Source of the DNA: Actinomycetes bacterium
GTDB taxonomy: Bacteria > Actinomycetota > Acidimicrobiia > Acidimicrobiales > RAAP-2
Direction of reading: 5' to 3'
DNA length: 6,926 nt
Assembly (NCBI GenBank): GCA_021781315.1
Contig: JAJXXB010000140.1
Span: forward strand, 1-6,926
The translations under genes were made by a program, and so were the position numbers. Below, piece by piece: positions 1 through 6,303 of the stretch. Within the stretch, counting starts at the first letter, position 1; each line of letters opens with the position of its first letter. The notes beneath the pieces are model-generated. The model saw nothing but the letters and a program-made list of their open reading frames with translations. It had not been told where the DNA came from and ran no database searches.

Positions 1-757
1 GCTCGTCGAGGTTCGCGAAGGCGTGCTCGAGGCTCTCGACCTGGAAGAGGGCGAGGATCTCGGCCTCGTTGGCGAGTAGGACGTCGACGTGGTTGGTGAC
101 GAGCTCCAAGAAATCGCGCCGGTGGCGCTCGACACAGAACATGTCCGACAGCGACAGCGCCACCATCGAGTCGTGCTGGTGGGCGAAGTCCACGACCTTC
201 TGGATCGCCATCTTGGCCGGGGGCAGGTCGTAGAGGTAGCCCTCGATGTAGGTGATCTCCGAGCGCGCGATAAGCCGCTCGTTGATGTCGGCGACGTGGA
301 GCCGGTTGGAGGCACCGAGGTAGGTCGCCATGGTGCGCTGCGCGTCGTCGGTGATAAAGACGTGGCACCGGCCCGTGGCGCCCTCCTCGGGCGAGGCGAT
401 CGCCAGGTCCAGCTCGACGCCCATGGTGCGCAGGTCGTGGGTGAAGCGCTCGCCGAACTCGTCGTCGGCCACCTTGCCGATGTAACCGCAGGTCCCCCCG
501 AGGGCGGCGATGCCGGCGATCGAGTTGGCGACCGAGCCGCCCGACATCTGGATCGTCGGGCCCATCGACTGGTAGAAGGTGTCGAGTTGCTCCTCGCCGA
601 TCAGTGTCATCGACGCCTTGACCAGGCCTAAGTCGTGGTACACCTCGGCCGAGTCACGCGCGATGATGTCGAGCATCGCGTTGCCGATGCCCGTCACGGC
701 GAGCCTCGTCGGACCCGGCTTGAGGCGCAGCGAGACGGGTGTCGGCGGAGTTGTCAC
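1..757 (-). CDS. PfkB-family carbohydrate/adenosine kinase (3' end outside window)
   Basis: Predicted ATP-dependent kinase of the ribokinase/PfkB fold, closest by eye to bacterial proteins annotated as adenosine kinase, which phosphorylate the 5'-hydroxyl of a nucleoside or sugar in the cytosol. The visible part is 252 residues. It begins with a beta strand and the GIGNAMLD motif (residues 23-30), followed by the PfkB signature: GGSVANS at 73-79 and GYIGKVADDEFG at 91-102. TGRCHVFI (128-135), YLGASN (146-151), IEGYLYD (171-177) and LLANEAEIL (227-235) are typical of the adenosine-kinase-like subgroup. The C-terminal catalytic motif (DTxGAGD in the family) would lie beyond base 1, so it cannot be checked. 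GTG at 757 is the first possible start, because a TAA stop is directly upstream in frame. GTG at 697 would begin inside the first strand and is less likely. The gene is divergent from the aminopeptidase gene. The family call is firm; adenosine as substrate is inference. Confidence 0.9.
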   Translation of the reverse strand, partial: MTTPPTPVSLRLKPGPTRLAVTGIGNAMLDIIARDSAEVYHDLGLVKASMTLIGEEQLDTFYQSMGPTIQMSGGSVANSIAGIAALGGTCGYIGKVADDEFGERFTHDLRTMGVELDLAIASPEEGATGRCHVFITDDAQRTMATYLGASNRLHVADINERLIARSEITYIEGYLYDLPPAKMAIQKVVDFAHQHDSMVALSLSDMFCVERHRRDFLELVTNHVDVLLANEAEILALFQVESLEHAFANLDE

Positions 758-763
758 TTAGCG

Positions 764-794
764 AGCGTAGAAGATTTGCCTCTAAGGTTTCCAA
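764..794 (-). promoter_or_regulatory. Putative leaderless promoter of the kinase gene
   Basis: On the minus strand, TACGCT (769-764) fits the actinobacterial -10 consensus TAnnnT. Exactly six bases separate it from the GTG start at 757, so transcription would be expected to begin at or next to the start codon. A TTGGAA hexamer (794-789) lies 19 bases upstream and matches four of six -35 consensus positions. No Shine-Dalgarno sequence precedes the GTG. This is sequence inspection only; TAnnnT is a loose motif. Confidence 0.42.
783..788 (+). promoter_or_regulatory. TAAGGT: putative -10 element (or AAGG ribosome site) of the aminopeptidase operon
   Basis: TAAGGT fits TAnnnT and ends eight bases before the ATG at 797, the spacing expected of a leaderless or very short-leader transcript. 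The same bases contain AAGG, which could instead act as a weak ribosome binding site nine bases from the ATG. In that case a promoter would have to lie further upstream, inside the kinase gene. TTGTCA at 751-756 resembles a -35 box but is 26 bases away, too far to pair with this hexamer. The two readings cannot be separated from sequence alone. Confidence 0.35.
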
Positions 795-796
795 CT

Positions 797-3298
797 ATGA
801 CTTCTCCCAATCCCTTCCGCCTGCCACGTACCGTCGTCCCCCGCGCCTACCGGATCTTTTTGACGCCGGACCTCGAGGGCGCCACCTTCGCCGGACGGGT
901 CGAGATCGACGTCGAGGTCACCGAGCCCGTCGACCACGTCACCATGCACGCGATGAATCTCGTCCTCGGACCGGCGACCCTCACCGGCCAGGGCACGAGC
1001 CGCCGCTCGGACGAGCCGGCCTTTGACGAGACCTACCAGACGGTCACCTTCGCCTTCGCCGAGACGATTCCCGACGGACCCGCGACGGTCGAGATCGCGT
1101 TCTCGGGCGTGCTCAACGATCAGCTGGCGGGCTTCTACCGCTCGACCTACACCGACGACGCCGGCGTCGCCCACGTGATCGCGACGACCCAGTTCGAGCA
1201 GTCCGACGCCCGTCAGGCCTTCCCCTGCTGGGACGAGCCGTCCTTCAAGGCCACCTACCAGGTCAACCTCACGGTGCCGAGCCACCTGGCCGCCATCTCG
1301 AACTCGCCCGAAGTGGAGAACGTCGACCTCGGCAACGGGCAGCGCTCGGTGCGCTTCGCGCCGACGATGGTCATGTCCACCTACCTCGTCGCCTTCGTCG
1401 TGGGACCCTTCGAGTTCACCGAAGCCGTCGACGTCGACGGCGTGCCGCTACGGGTGGTCTACCCCGTCGGCAAGGGCCACCTGACCGCCCTCGCGCTCGA
1501 GGCCGGCGCCTTCGCGCTGCGTTACTTCAGCGAGTACTTCGCCATCCCCTACCCCGGCGAGAAGCTCGACATGGTCGCGATCCCCGACTTCGCCGCCGGG
1601 GCGATGGAGAACCTGGGTTGCGTGACCTACCGTGAGAACGCGCTGCTCGTCGACCCGGCGAGCGCCTCGATCGCCGAGGTCCAGCGCGTCGCGCACGTCG
1701 TGCACCACGAGATCGCCCACATGTGGTTCGGCGACCTGGTGACGATGGAGTGGTGGGAGGGGATCTGGCTCAACGAGGCCTTCGCGACCTTCATGCAGCT
1801 GCTCTGCACCGACGCCTTCCGCCCCGAGATGCACATCTGGACCGACCAGGCCGTCCTGCGCGACCTGTCGATGCACGTCGACGGCCTCGCCTCGACCCGC
1901 TCGATCGAGTACGAGGTCATCTCCCCCGACGACACCCAGGGCATGTTCGACGCGCTGACCTACGAGAAGGGCGGCTCGGTGCTGCGCATGCTCGAGCAGT
2001 TCCTCGGCGCGACGACCTTCCGCGACAGCATCCGCCACTACCTCACCACCCACGCCTACGCCAACACGGTGACCGGGGACCTGTGGGACGCGCTCGAGTT
2101 CGTCTCGGGCCAGCCGGTGCGCGAGATGATGGACACCTGGATCCTCCAGGGCGGCCACCCCATCGTGACCCTGGCCAACGGCACCCTGAGCCAGTCGCCC
2201 TTCATCTTCGGCGACCCGGCCAACAAGGGGGCCGTCGGTGACCGCTGGCTCGTGCCGGTGCTCACCCGGTCGCTCGAGGGCGGCGCGACCTCCCAACACC
2301 TCTTGCGCGACGAGCCCGTCGCGCTGAGCGACGCCGCACCCGTAGTCGTGAACGCCGGCGGCTGGGGCTACTTCCGCTCGCGCTACGCTTCGGCGGACCT
2401 GGCGGCCCTCGCGGCACGACTCGACGAGCTCGACGAGCTCGAGCGCGCCATGCTGGTCGCCGACACCTGGGCGCTGCTGTTCGCCGGCGAAGTGACCTGG
2501 CGCGACTTCTACACCGTGGCGGCCGGCCTGGGCGCGCAAAACGAACCCATCCCGTGGGGATTCGTCGCGGCCGCCGTCACCATGATCGAGCGCGCGCTGC
2601 CCGAAACCAAGCGCGACGAGCTCGCGCGCGAGGTGCGCGAGCTCGCCGAGCCCCAGTTCGCCAGACTCGGCTGGGACCGACGCGAAGACGAGAGTACCCT
2701 CACCGGTCAGCTGCGCGCCATCGTCATCGGACTGCTCGGGATGGTCTGCAACGACGACGCGATCATCGCCGAGGCGCGACGTCGCTTCGAGGCCGACACC
2801 ATGGACGGCGACCTGGCGTTGACGATCCTGCGCATCACCGCCCACCACGGGTCGGTGAGTGACTACGAGACGTTCCTCGCGCGCTACCGCGTCGCCCCGT
2901 CGCCCCAGGAGTCGCTGCGCTACCAGCTCGCCCTGGGTGGCTTCAGCGACGAGAAGATCGCGCTCGACGCGGCCGAGCGCTGCTTCAGCGAGTTCCGCCC
3001 CCAGGACGCCCCGATCATCTTCGTGCAACTGATGCGCAATGAGACGACCGGACCCACCGTGTGGCGCTACCTCGCCTCGCGCTGGGACGAGGCCATCGAG
3101 CGCTACTCACGCAGCCTCCACGCCCGTCTCGCCGCGGCGCTGCCGACCTTCGTCAACGACGCGGCCCTCGCCGACGAGGTCGAGGCCTTCCACCGCGCGC
3201 ACCCGGTCGTCGGCGGCTACCCCGCCACCGTGGACCAGCAGCTCGAGCTCATGCGCGCGGGCCAGGCCTTCGCGGCCGCCATTCGACAGCAGTTCTAG
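797..3298 (+). CDS. M1-family zinc metallo-aminopeptidase (aminopeptidase N-like)
   Basis: Cytosolic zinc aminopeptidase of 833 residues that would remove N-terminal amino acids from peptides in protein turnover. The N-terminal beta domain carries the conserved TQFEQSDARQAFPCWDEP segment (131-148), whose Gln/Glu help bind the substrate N-terminus. The exopeptidase signature GAMEN is at 268-272. The zinc site is HEIAH at 304-308 plus Glu327, the canonical HExxH-x18-E spacing. The transition-state tyrosine is Tyr389 in TYEKGG. An ERAP1-like helical C-terminal domain follows, opened by NAGGWGYFRSRY from residue 519. Length is normal for the family and all catalytic residues are present. No signal peptide is seen. 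ATG 797 is chosen because family homology begins just after it; the frame stays open back to 635, but those 54 residues are arginine/histidine-rich antisense to the kinase gene. It is the first gene of a three-gene operon and ends 4 bases before the next ATG. Confidence 0.97.
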   Translation: MTSPNPFRLPRTVVPRAYRIFLTPDLEGATFAGRVEIDVEVTEPVDHVTMHAMNLVLGPATLTGQGTSRRSDEPAFDETYQTVTFAFAETIPDGPATVEIAFSGVLNDQLAGFYRSTYTDDAGVAHVIATTQFEQSDARQAFPCWDEPSFKATYQVNLTVPSHLAAISNSPEVENVDLGNGQRSVRFAPTMVMSTYLVAFVVGPFEFTEAVDVDGVPLRVVYPVGKGHLTALALEAGAFALRYFSEYFAIPYPGEKLDMVAIPDFAAGAMENLGCVTYRENALLVDPASASIAEVQRVAHVVHHEIAHMWFGDLVTMEWWEGIWLNEAFATFMQLLCTDAFRPEMHIWTDQAVLRDLSMHVDGLASTRSIEYEVISPDDTQGMFDALTYEKGGSVLRMLEQFLGATTFRDSIRHYLTTHAYANTVTGDLWDALEFVSGQPVREMMDTWILQGGHPIVTLANGTLSQSPFIFGDPANKGAVGDRWLVPVLTRSLEGGATSQHLLRDEPVALSDAAPVVVNAGGWGYFRSRYASADLAALAARLDELDELERAMLVADTWALLFAGEVTWRDFYTVAAGLGAQNEPIPWGFVAAAVTMIERALPETKRDELAREVRELAEPQFARLGWDRREDESTLTGQLRAIVIGLLGMVCNDDAIIAEARRRFEADTMDGDLALTILRITAHHGSVSDYETFLARYRVAPSPQESLRYQLALGGFSDEKIALDAAERCFSEFRPQDAPIIFVQLMRNETTGPTVWRYLASRWDEAIERYSRSLHARLAAALPTFVNDAALADEVEAFHRAHPVVGGYPATVDQQLELMRAGQAFAAAIRQQF

Positions 3299-3302
3299 CG
3301 CC

Positions 3303-3893
3303 ATGTCCGTGGGCGCCTTCCTCGGGATCATGGCCCTCATGTTCCTCCTGGAGTTGCCCGACAAGACCATGGTCGCGACCATCGTGATGTCCACCCGGGC
3401 GCGGCCGGGCTCGATCGTGCTGGGCGCGTCGGCCGGCTTCGTCGTCCAGATGGGCATCGCGGTGGCCGCGGGCAGCGCGCTCACCCTGCTGCCGGTGCGC
3501 CCCAAGGAATTCGTCGTGGCGGCGCTCTTCCTCGGGGGCGCCGCCTACCTGCTGTTCGTGCCCGAGAAGCTCGAGGAGCGAGAGGGCGAGCGCGAGGGCG
3601 AGCGCGAGACCACGGGCACGCGCTGGAAGGAGGTCACCACGGCCTTCAGTGTCATCTTCCTCGGCGAGTTCGGCGACCTCACCCAGATCCAGGCCGCGAA
3701 CCTCAGCGCCAAGACCCACCAGCCCGTCGAGGTCTTCATCGCCTCGTCCATCGCGATGATCGCGGTGTCGTTCCTCGGGGCCTTCGGCGGTCGGGCCCTG
3801 CAGCGCATCGTGCCGCTGCGACTCATCCGCCTCGGCGGCGGCGCCGTCTTCGCGGTGCTCGGCCTCTACACCCTCGTCGAGGCGCTGCGTTGA
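3303..3893 (+). CDS. GDT1/TMEM165 (UPF0016) family divalent-cation transporter
   Basis: Small membrane protein of 196 residues with about six predicted transmembrane segments (roughly 4-26, 37-60, 69-86, 113-130, 143-165 and 174-194) arranged as two related halves. Each half carries the family's ExGD(K/R)(T/S)-type motif in its first helix: ELPDKT at 17-22 and EFGDLT at 122-127. Characterised members exchange Mn2+ or Ca2+ for H+ across the membrane, and bacterial members are linked to manganese export; the ion here is not known. Both motifs depart from the consensus (Pro for Gly in the first, Leu for Lys/Arg in the second) but keep the acidic residues thought to bind the ion. A very charged cytoplasmic-type loop (91-102) separates the halves. 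The ATG lies 4 bases after the aminopeptidase stop and has no clear ribosome site, which suggests translational coupling. Its own stop overlaps the next start. Confidence 0.88.
   Translation: MSVGAFLGIMALMFLLELPDKTMVATIVMSTRARPGSIVLGASAGFVVQMGIAVAAGSALTLLPVRPKEFVVAALFLGGAAYLLFVPEKLEEREGEREGERETTGTRWKEVTTAFSVIFLGEFGDLTQIQAANLSAKTHQPVEVFIASSIAMIAVSFLGAFGGRALQRIVPLRLIRLGGGAVFAVLGLYTLVEALR
3579..3608 (+). repeat. 12-base in-frame tandem repeat encoding REGE units
   Basis: Two and a half copies of a 12-base unit (cgNgagggcgag), in frame, encode REGE-REGE-RE in the loop joining the two halves of the GDT1-type transporter. Copies differ only at one third codon position. This is a likely site of slippage and length variation between strains. 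The effect would be to lengthen a charged loop without disturbing the membrane helices. Confidence 0.75.
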
Positions 3894-4516
3894 ACTACGA
3901 GGACCGCCTGGACTTCGCCGCGACCGTGGCGGGCTTCATGCCGCCCGACGAGGGGCGCGCGCTCGCGCACCACGGGCTGATTCGCGCCAGCGAACGCCCC
4001 GGTGGCACCTGGCTCGAGATCGGCGCGTGGTGCGGCAAGTCCGCGGTCTACCTCGGCGCGGCCGCCGCGCGGGGCTCGAGCGTGCTCTACTCGCTCGACC
4101 ACCACCACGGCAGCGAGGAGAACCAGGTCGGCTGGGAGCACCACGACCCGACCCTGGTCGACTCCGTCGACGGCCGGTTGAATACGCTCCCCTCGTGGCA
4201 GCGCACCATCGCCACCGCCGGGCTCGAGGACACCGTCGTCGGGCTCGTCGGACCATCGAGCGTCGTCGCCGCGCACTTCGCCCAGCCCCTCGACCTGCTC
4301 TTCATCGACGGCGGGCACGGCCACGACGTCGCCTGGGCCGACTACACGGCCTGGGCGCCCAAGGTCGTTCCGGGCGGGCGGCTTCTGATCCACGACGTCT
4401 TTGCCGATCCGGCCGACGGCGGTCGCCCGCCCTACGAGATCTACTGCGCCGCCCTCGAGGCCGGATTCGACGAGGTCGACGCCGTGGGCTCGCTGCGAGT
4501 CCTACGGGCCCGCTAG
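3890..4516 (+). CDS. Class I SAM-dependent methyltransferase (Methyltransf_24-like)
   Basis: Cytosolic Rossmann-fold methyltransferase of 208 residues. Motif I, the SAM-binding loop, is WLEIGAWCGKSAVYLG at 41-56. The acidic end of strand 2 is in SLDHHHG (68-74), with Asp70 placed to hold the SAM ribose. LLFIDGGHGHDVAWADY (136-152) and PGGRLLIHDV (161-170) complete the core. The FIDGGH and IHDV stretches, with acidic and histidine residues together, resemble metal-assisted sugar O-methyltransferases, but the acceptor cannot be read from sequence. The start is TTG at 3890, overlapping the transporter stop as TTGA; GAGG at 3879-3882 is a well-placed ribosome site seven bases upstream. The only nearby in-frame alternative, Met17, would drop an apparently folded N-terminal helix. 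The gene is last in its operon and its 3' end overlaps the convergent toroid gene by 15 bases, hinting at a link with that glycosyltransferase/methyltransferase cluster. Confidence 0.88.
   Translation: MNYEDRLDFAATVAGFMPPDEGRALAHHGLIRASERPGGTWLEIGAWCGKSAVYLGAAAARGSSVLYSLDHHHGSEENQVGWEHHDPTLVDSVDGRLNTLPSWQRTIATAGLEDTVVGLVGPSSVVAAHFAQPLDLLFIDGGHGHDVAWADYTAWAPKVVPGGRLLIHDVFADPADGGRPPYEIYCAALEAGFDEVDAVGSLRVLRAR
4502..4516. other. Tail-to-tail gene overlap with facing TAG stops around a palindrome
   Basis: The last codons of the plus-strand methyltransferase and the minus-strand toroid protein occupy the same 15 bases, CTA-CGG-GCC-CGC-TAG. Read forward this is Leu-Arg-Ala-Arg-stop; read in reverse it is Leu-Ala-Gly-Pro-stop. 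The frames are in exact antisense register, so each stop is the complement of the other gene's CTA leucine codon. Bases 4505-4512 (CGGGCCCG) form a perfect 8-base palindrome. There is no room between the genes for an intrinsic terminator, and none is visible nearby, so transcripts of the two operons probably overlap. Confidence 0.9.
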
Positions 4517-5587
4517 CGCACAACCCGGCTCGGCGCAGTCGGGGACCCTCGCGAGCACGCGCGCGTCGTGGCGGAACATGCCCGACGCGCCCGAGGACGA
4601 GGTGAGCGCGTCCGCCGCCAACAGCACCGCGGCCACCGTGTAACTCGTCACCTCGCGGTCGGGGAACGTGACGTGTTCGGGGTAGGCGAGGCCCGTCCAG
4701 TAGGCGCCGTCGCCGCGGCGGTGCCGGCTCGTCTGCTCGAAGAGCTCGAGCGCCTCGCCGGTCAGACCAATGGCGTCCAGGGCCAGCACGCACTCGGCGG
4801 TCTCGGCGGCGGTCACCCAGTCGTTGGTCGACACACAGCGCACACCGTGGCCGGTCATGACGTGGCGCTCCCAGCCGTCGCGAATGCGCCGCTCGCCGGC
4901 GTCACCGGTCAGTGCCCCACTGATCACGGGGTAGTACCAGTCCATGGCGAACTCGTTCTTGGGCGCAAAGGCCCCCGGGTGGTGCGCGACCGCGTGGCCG
5001 AGGCGCCCGGCCGCGCGCTCCCACGCCGGCGCGGCACGGTCGAGGCGCGCAGCGAGGGTGATGGCGCTGCGCAGGGCGTGGTAGATCGACGATGAGCCCG
5101 TCAAGAGCGCGTAGCCCTCGGGCCGGCCGGCGGCGTCGATCGACCACCGGATCGTGCCGTCGTCGAGCTGCCAGCGCAGCACGAAGTCGATCGCGCGCGC
5201 GACGACGCCAAAGAGCGACGCGACGAAGTCGACGTCGTCGGTGACGAGCAGGTAGTGGCACAGGCCCGTCGCGACGTAGGCGCAGACGTTGGTGTCCAGG
5301 CGCGCGTCGAGCACGTCGGCGCCGCGGTAGTAGTTGAACCAGCTCCCGTCGCCGAGCTGGGTGGCCGCGAGCCACCGGTACGCGGCGCGGGCCTCGTCGA
5401 GGCGGCCGGCCACCGTGAGGGCCATCGCGACCTCCACGTGGTTCCAGGGGTCGCAGTGCCCCCCGTCGAACCACGGCAGCTGGCCGCTCGGGCGCTGCAG
5501 GCCGACGAGGAAGTCCGCGCTCGCGTCGACCTCCTCGGCACTCAGCAGTCCGGGCACCCCGGCGAGGCCGCTCGCGAGGATCGTCAC
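4502..5587 (-). CDS. Alpha/alpha-toroid protein, 'prenyltransferase/squalene oxidase repeat'-like, function unknown
   Basis: Protein of 361 residues, mostly helical, with recurring turn motifs of the form Q-x(1-2)-[D/S]G-x-[W/I] like those in prenyltransferase and terpene-cyclase toroids: QRPSGQLPW (31-39), QLGDGSWF (77-84), QLDDGTIRW (140-148) and RRGDGAYW (290-297). Other striking segments are DGGHCDPWNH (41-50), DTNVCAY (98-104), NEFAMDWYYPVISGAL (211-226) and STNDWVTAAETAE (253-265). No DxDD cyclase motif is present and I cannot identify a prenyltransferase zinc triad, so the usual family label may mislead; an (alpha/alpha)6 glycan-active enzyme is an alternative that suits the glycosyltransferase context. 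No signal peptide or membrane helix is obvious. GTG at 5587 is chosen because it interlocks with the upstream stop as GTGA and homology-like sequence begins at once. The frame is open back to 5761, but that part is arginine/proline-rich antisense-like sequence inside the preceding gene. Confidence 0.8.
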   Translation of the reverse strand: MTILASGLAGVPGLLSAEEVDASADFLVGLQRPSGQLPWFDGGHCDPWNHVEVAMALTVAGRLDEARAAYRWLAATQLGDGSWFNYYRGADVLDARLDTNVCAYVATGLCHYLLVTDDVDFVASLFGVVARAIDFVLRWQLDDGTIRWSIDAAGRPEGYALLTGSSSIYHALRSAITLAARLDRAAPAWERAAGRLGHAVAHHPGAFAPKNEFAMDWYYPVISGALTGDAGERRIRDGWERHVMTGHGVRCVSTNDWVTAAETAECVLALDAIGLTGEALELFEQTSRHRRGDGAYWTGLAYPEHVTFPDREVTSYTVAAVLLAADALTSSSGASGMFRHDARVLARVPDCAEPGCALAGP

Positions 5588-6303
5588 GACGCGGGCTTGT
5601 CGAGGTAGTAGATGACGGACTTGCCCATGAGCGGCGCGAGGACGCGCTCGGCGAGCCGGGTGATCGCCGGGCGCTTCACGATGTCCCACACCAGCAGGCG
5701 GTGGTAGGCCCGCACGAACCGGTTGTCGTCGTTGGTCGTGCCGACGAGGCACTTCAGCCACCAGTACGGGCTGTGCAGTCCGTGGGCGAAGCCGTGCCCG
5801 CTCACCGACAGCCCGACACCACGCAGCCGGTCCTCGATCACCGAGCGGCGGTAGATGCGCACGTGGCCCCCGGGGACCATGTGGTACTCGTCAGAGAGTG
5901 CCCAGTTCACCAGCTCGGGAAAGAAGCGCGGCACGGTGACGGCCATCGTCCCCCCGGGGCGCAGCACGCGCGCGAGCTCGGCCATCGCCGCGCGGTCGTC
6001 AGGGATGTGCTCGAGCACCTCCGAGCAGATGACCCGGTCAAAGGAACCGTCGGGGAAGGGTAGGTGCAGGGCGTCGCCCTGCACCGCGGCGGCGCGGACC
6101 TCGCCGGCGACGAGCTCGCCCGCCTCCACCATCGCCACGAAGGTCGCCACAACGCCCTCCACCTCGTCGCGCCCGGCGTCCAGGGCCACGACGTCGGCGC
6201 CGCGTCGCGCGGCCTCGAAGGCGTGCCGGCCGAACCCGCAGCCGAGGTCGAGCAGTCGTTCCCCGGGCGCGAGGCCCAGTCGGTCGTAGTCGGCGGTCAG
6301 CAT
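5584..6303 (-). CDS. Class I SAM-dependent methyltransferase (Methyltransf_11 type)
   Basis: Methyltransferase of 239 residues. Motif I is LLDLGCGFGRHAFEAARRG (17-35). Asp42 in VVALDAG ends strand 2. QGDALHLPF (75-83) holds the adenine-contacting Asp, VICSEVLEHI (91-100) is the post-I motif and LRPGGTMAVTVP (114-125) the last core strand region. The C-terminal third (about 176-235) is distinctive: HSPYWWLKCLVG, RAYHRLLVWDIVKRP and a GKSVIYYLDKP ending. It is rich in aromatic and basic residues and could contact a membrane lipid or lipid-linked acceptor, which is inference. ATG at 6303 overlaps the glycosyltransferase stop by one base (TGATG), and the 3' end overlaps the toroid gene start by four bases. 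Neither junction has a clear ribosome site, so translation is probably coupled along the operon. Likely acceptor: a glycan or glycolipid made by its neighbours, judged from context only. Confidence 0.9.
   Translation of the reverse strand: MLTADYDRLGLAPGERLLDLGCGFGRHAFEAARRGADVVALDAGRDEVEGVVATFVAMVEAGELVAGEVRAAAVQGDALHLPFPDGSFDRVICSEVLEHIPDDRAAMAELARVLRPGGTMAVTVPRFFPELVNWALSDEYHMVPGGHVRIYRRSVIEDRLRGVGLSVSGHGFAHGLHSPYWWLKCLVGTTNDDNRFVRAYHRLLVWDIVKRPAITRLAERVLAPLMGKSVIYYLDKPAS

Noticed and set aside
89..631. A 180-codon plus-strand open frame at the left edge
   Set aside because: It mirrors the PfkB kinase on the other strand, which has clear family motifs; the plus-strand product has none.
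635..796. N-terminal extension of the aminopeptidase by 54 residues
   Set aside because: This stretch lies antisense to the kinase gene, has shadow-like composition, and would place the divergent promoter region inside a coding sequence. M1 homology begins just after ATG 797.
2425..2443. Duplicated GACGAGCTC within the aminopeptidase gene
   Set aside because: It encodes LDELDELE in a helix of the C-terminal domain. Two copies of a common high-GC codon run are not a meaningful repeat.
1448..3028. A 526-codon open frame on the minus strand opposite the aminopeptidase gene
   Set aside because: It is fully antisense to a gene with every M1 catalytic motif intact. Its product is low-complexity, rich in Gly, Val, Arg, Asp and His with no recognisable domain, as expected for the reverse frame of high-GC coding DNA.
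4505..4512. CGGGCCCG as an intrinsic bidirectional terminator
   Set aside because: The palindrome has no loop and no T-run on either strand, so it does not meet the terminator pattern.
4568..5095. A 175-codon plus-strand open frame in the toroid gene
   Set aside because: It is antisense to the toroid gene, has no recognisable motif, and its composition matches the other shadow frames.
5588..5761. N-terminal extension of the toroid protein by 58 residues
   Set aside because: It would overlap the upstream methyltransferase by about 180 bases with Arg/Pro-rich sequence. The GTGA junction at 5587 is the natural start.
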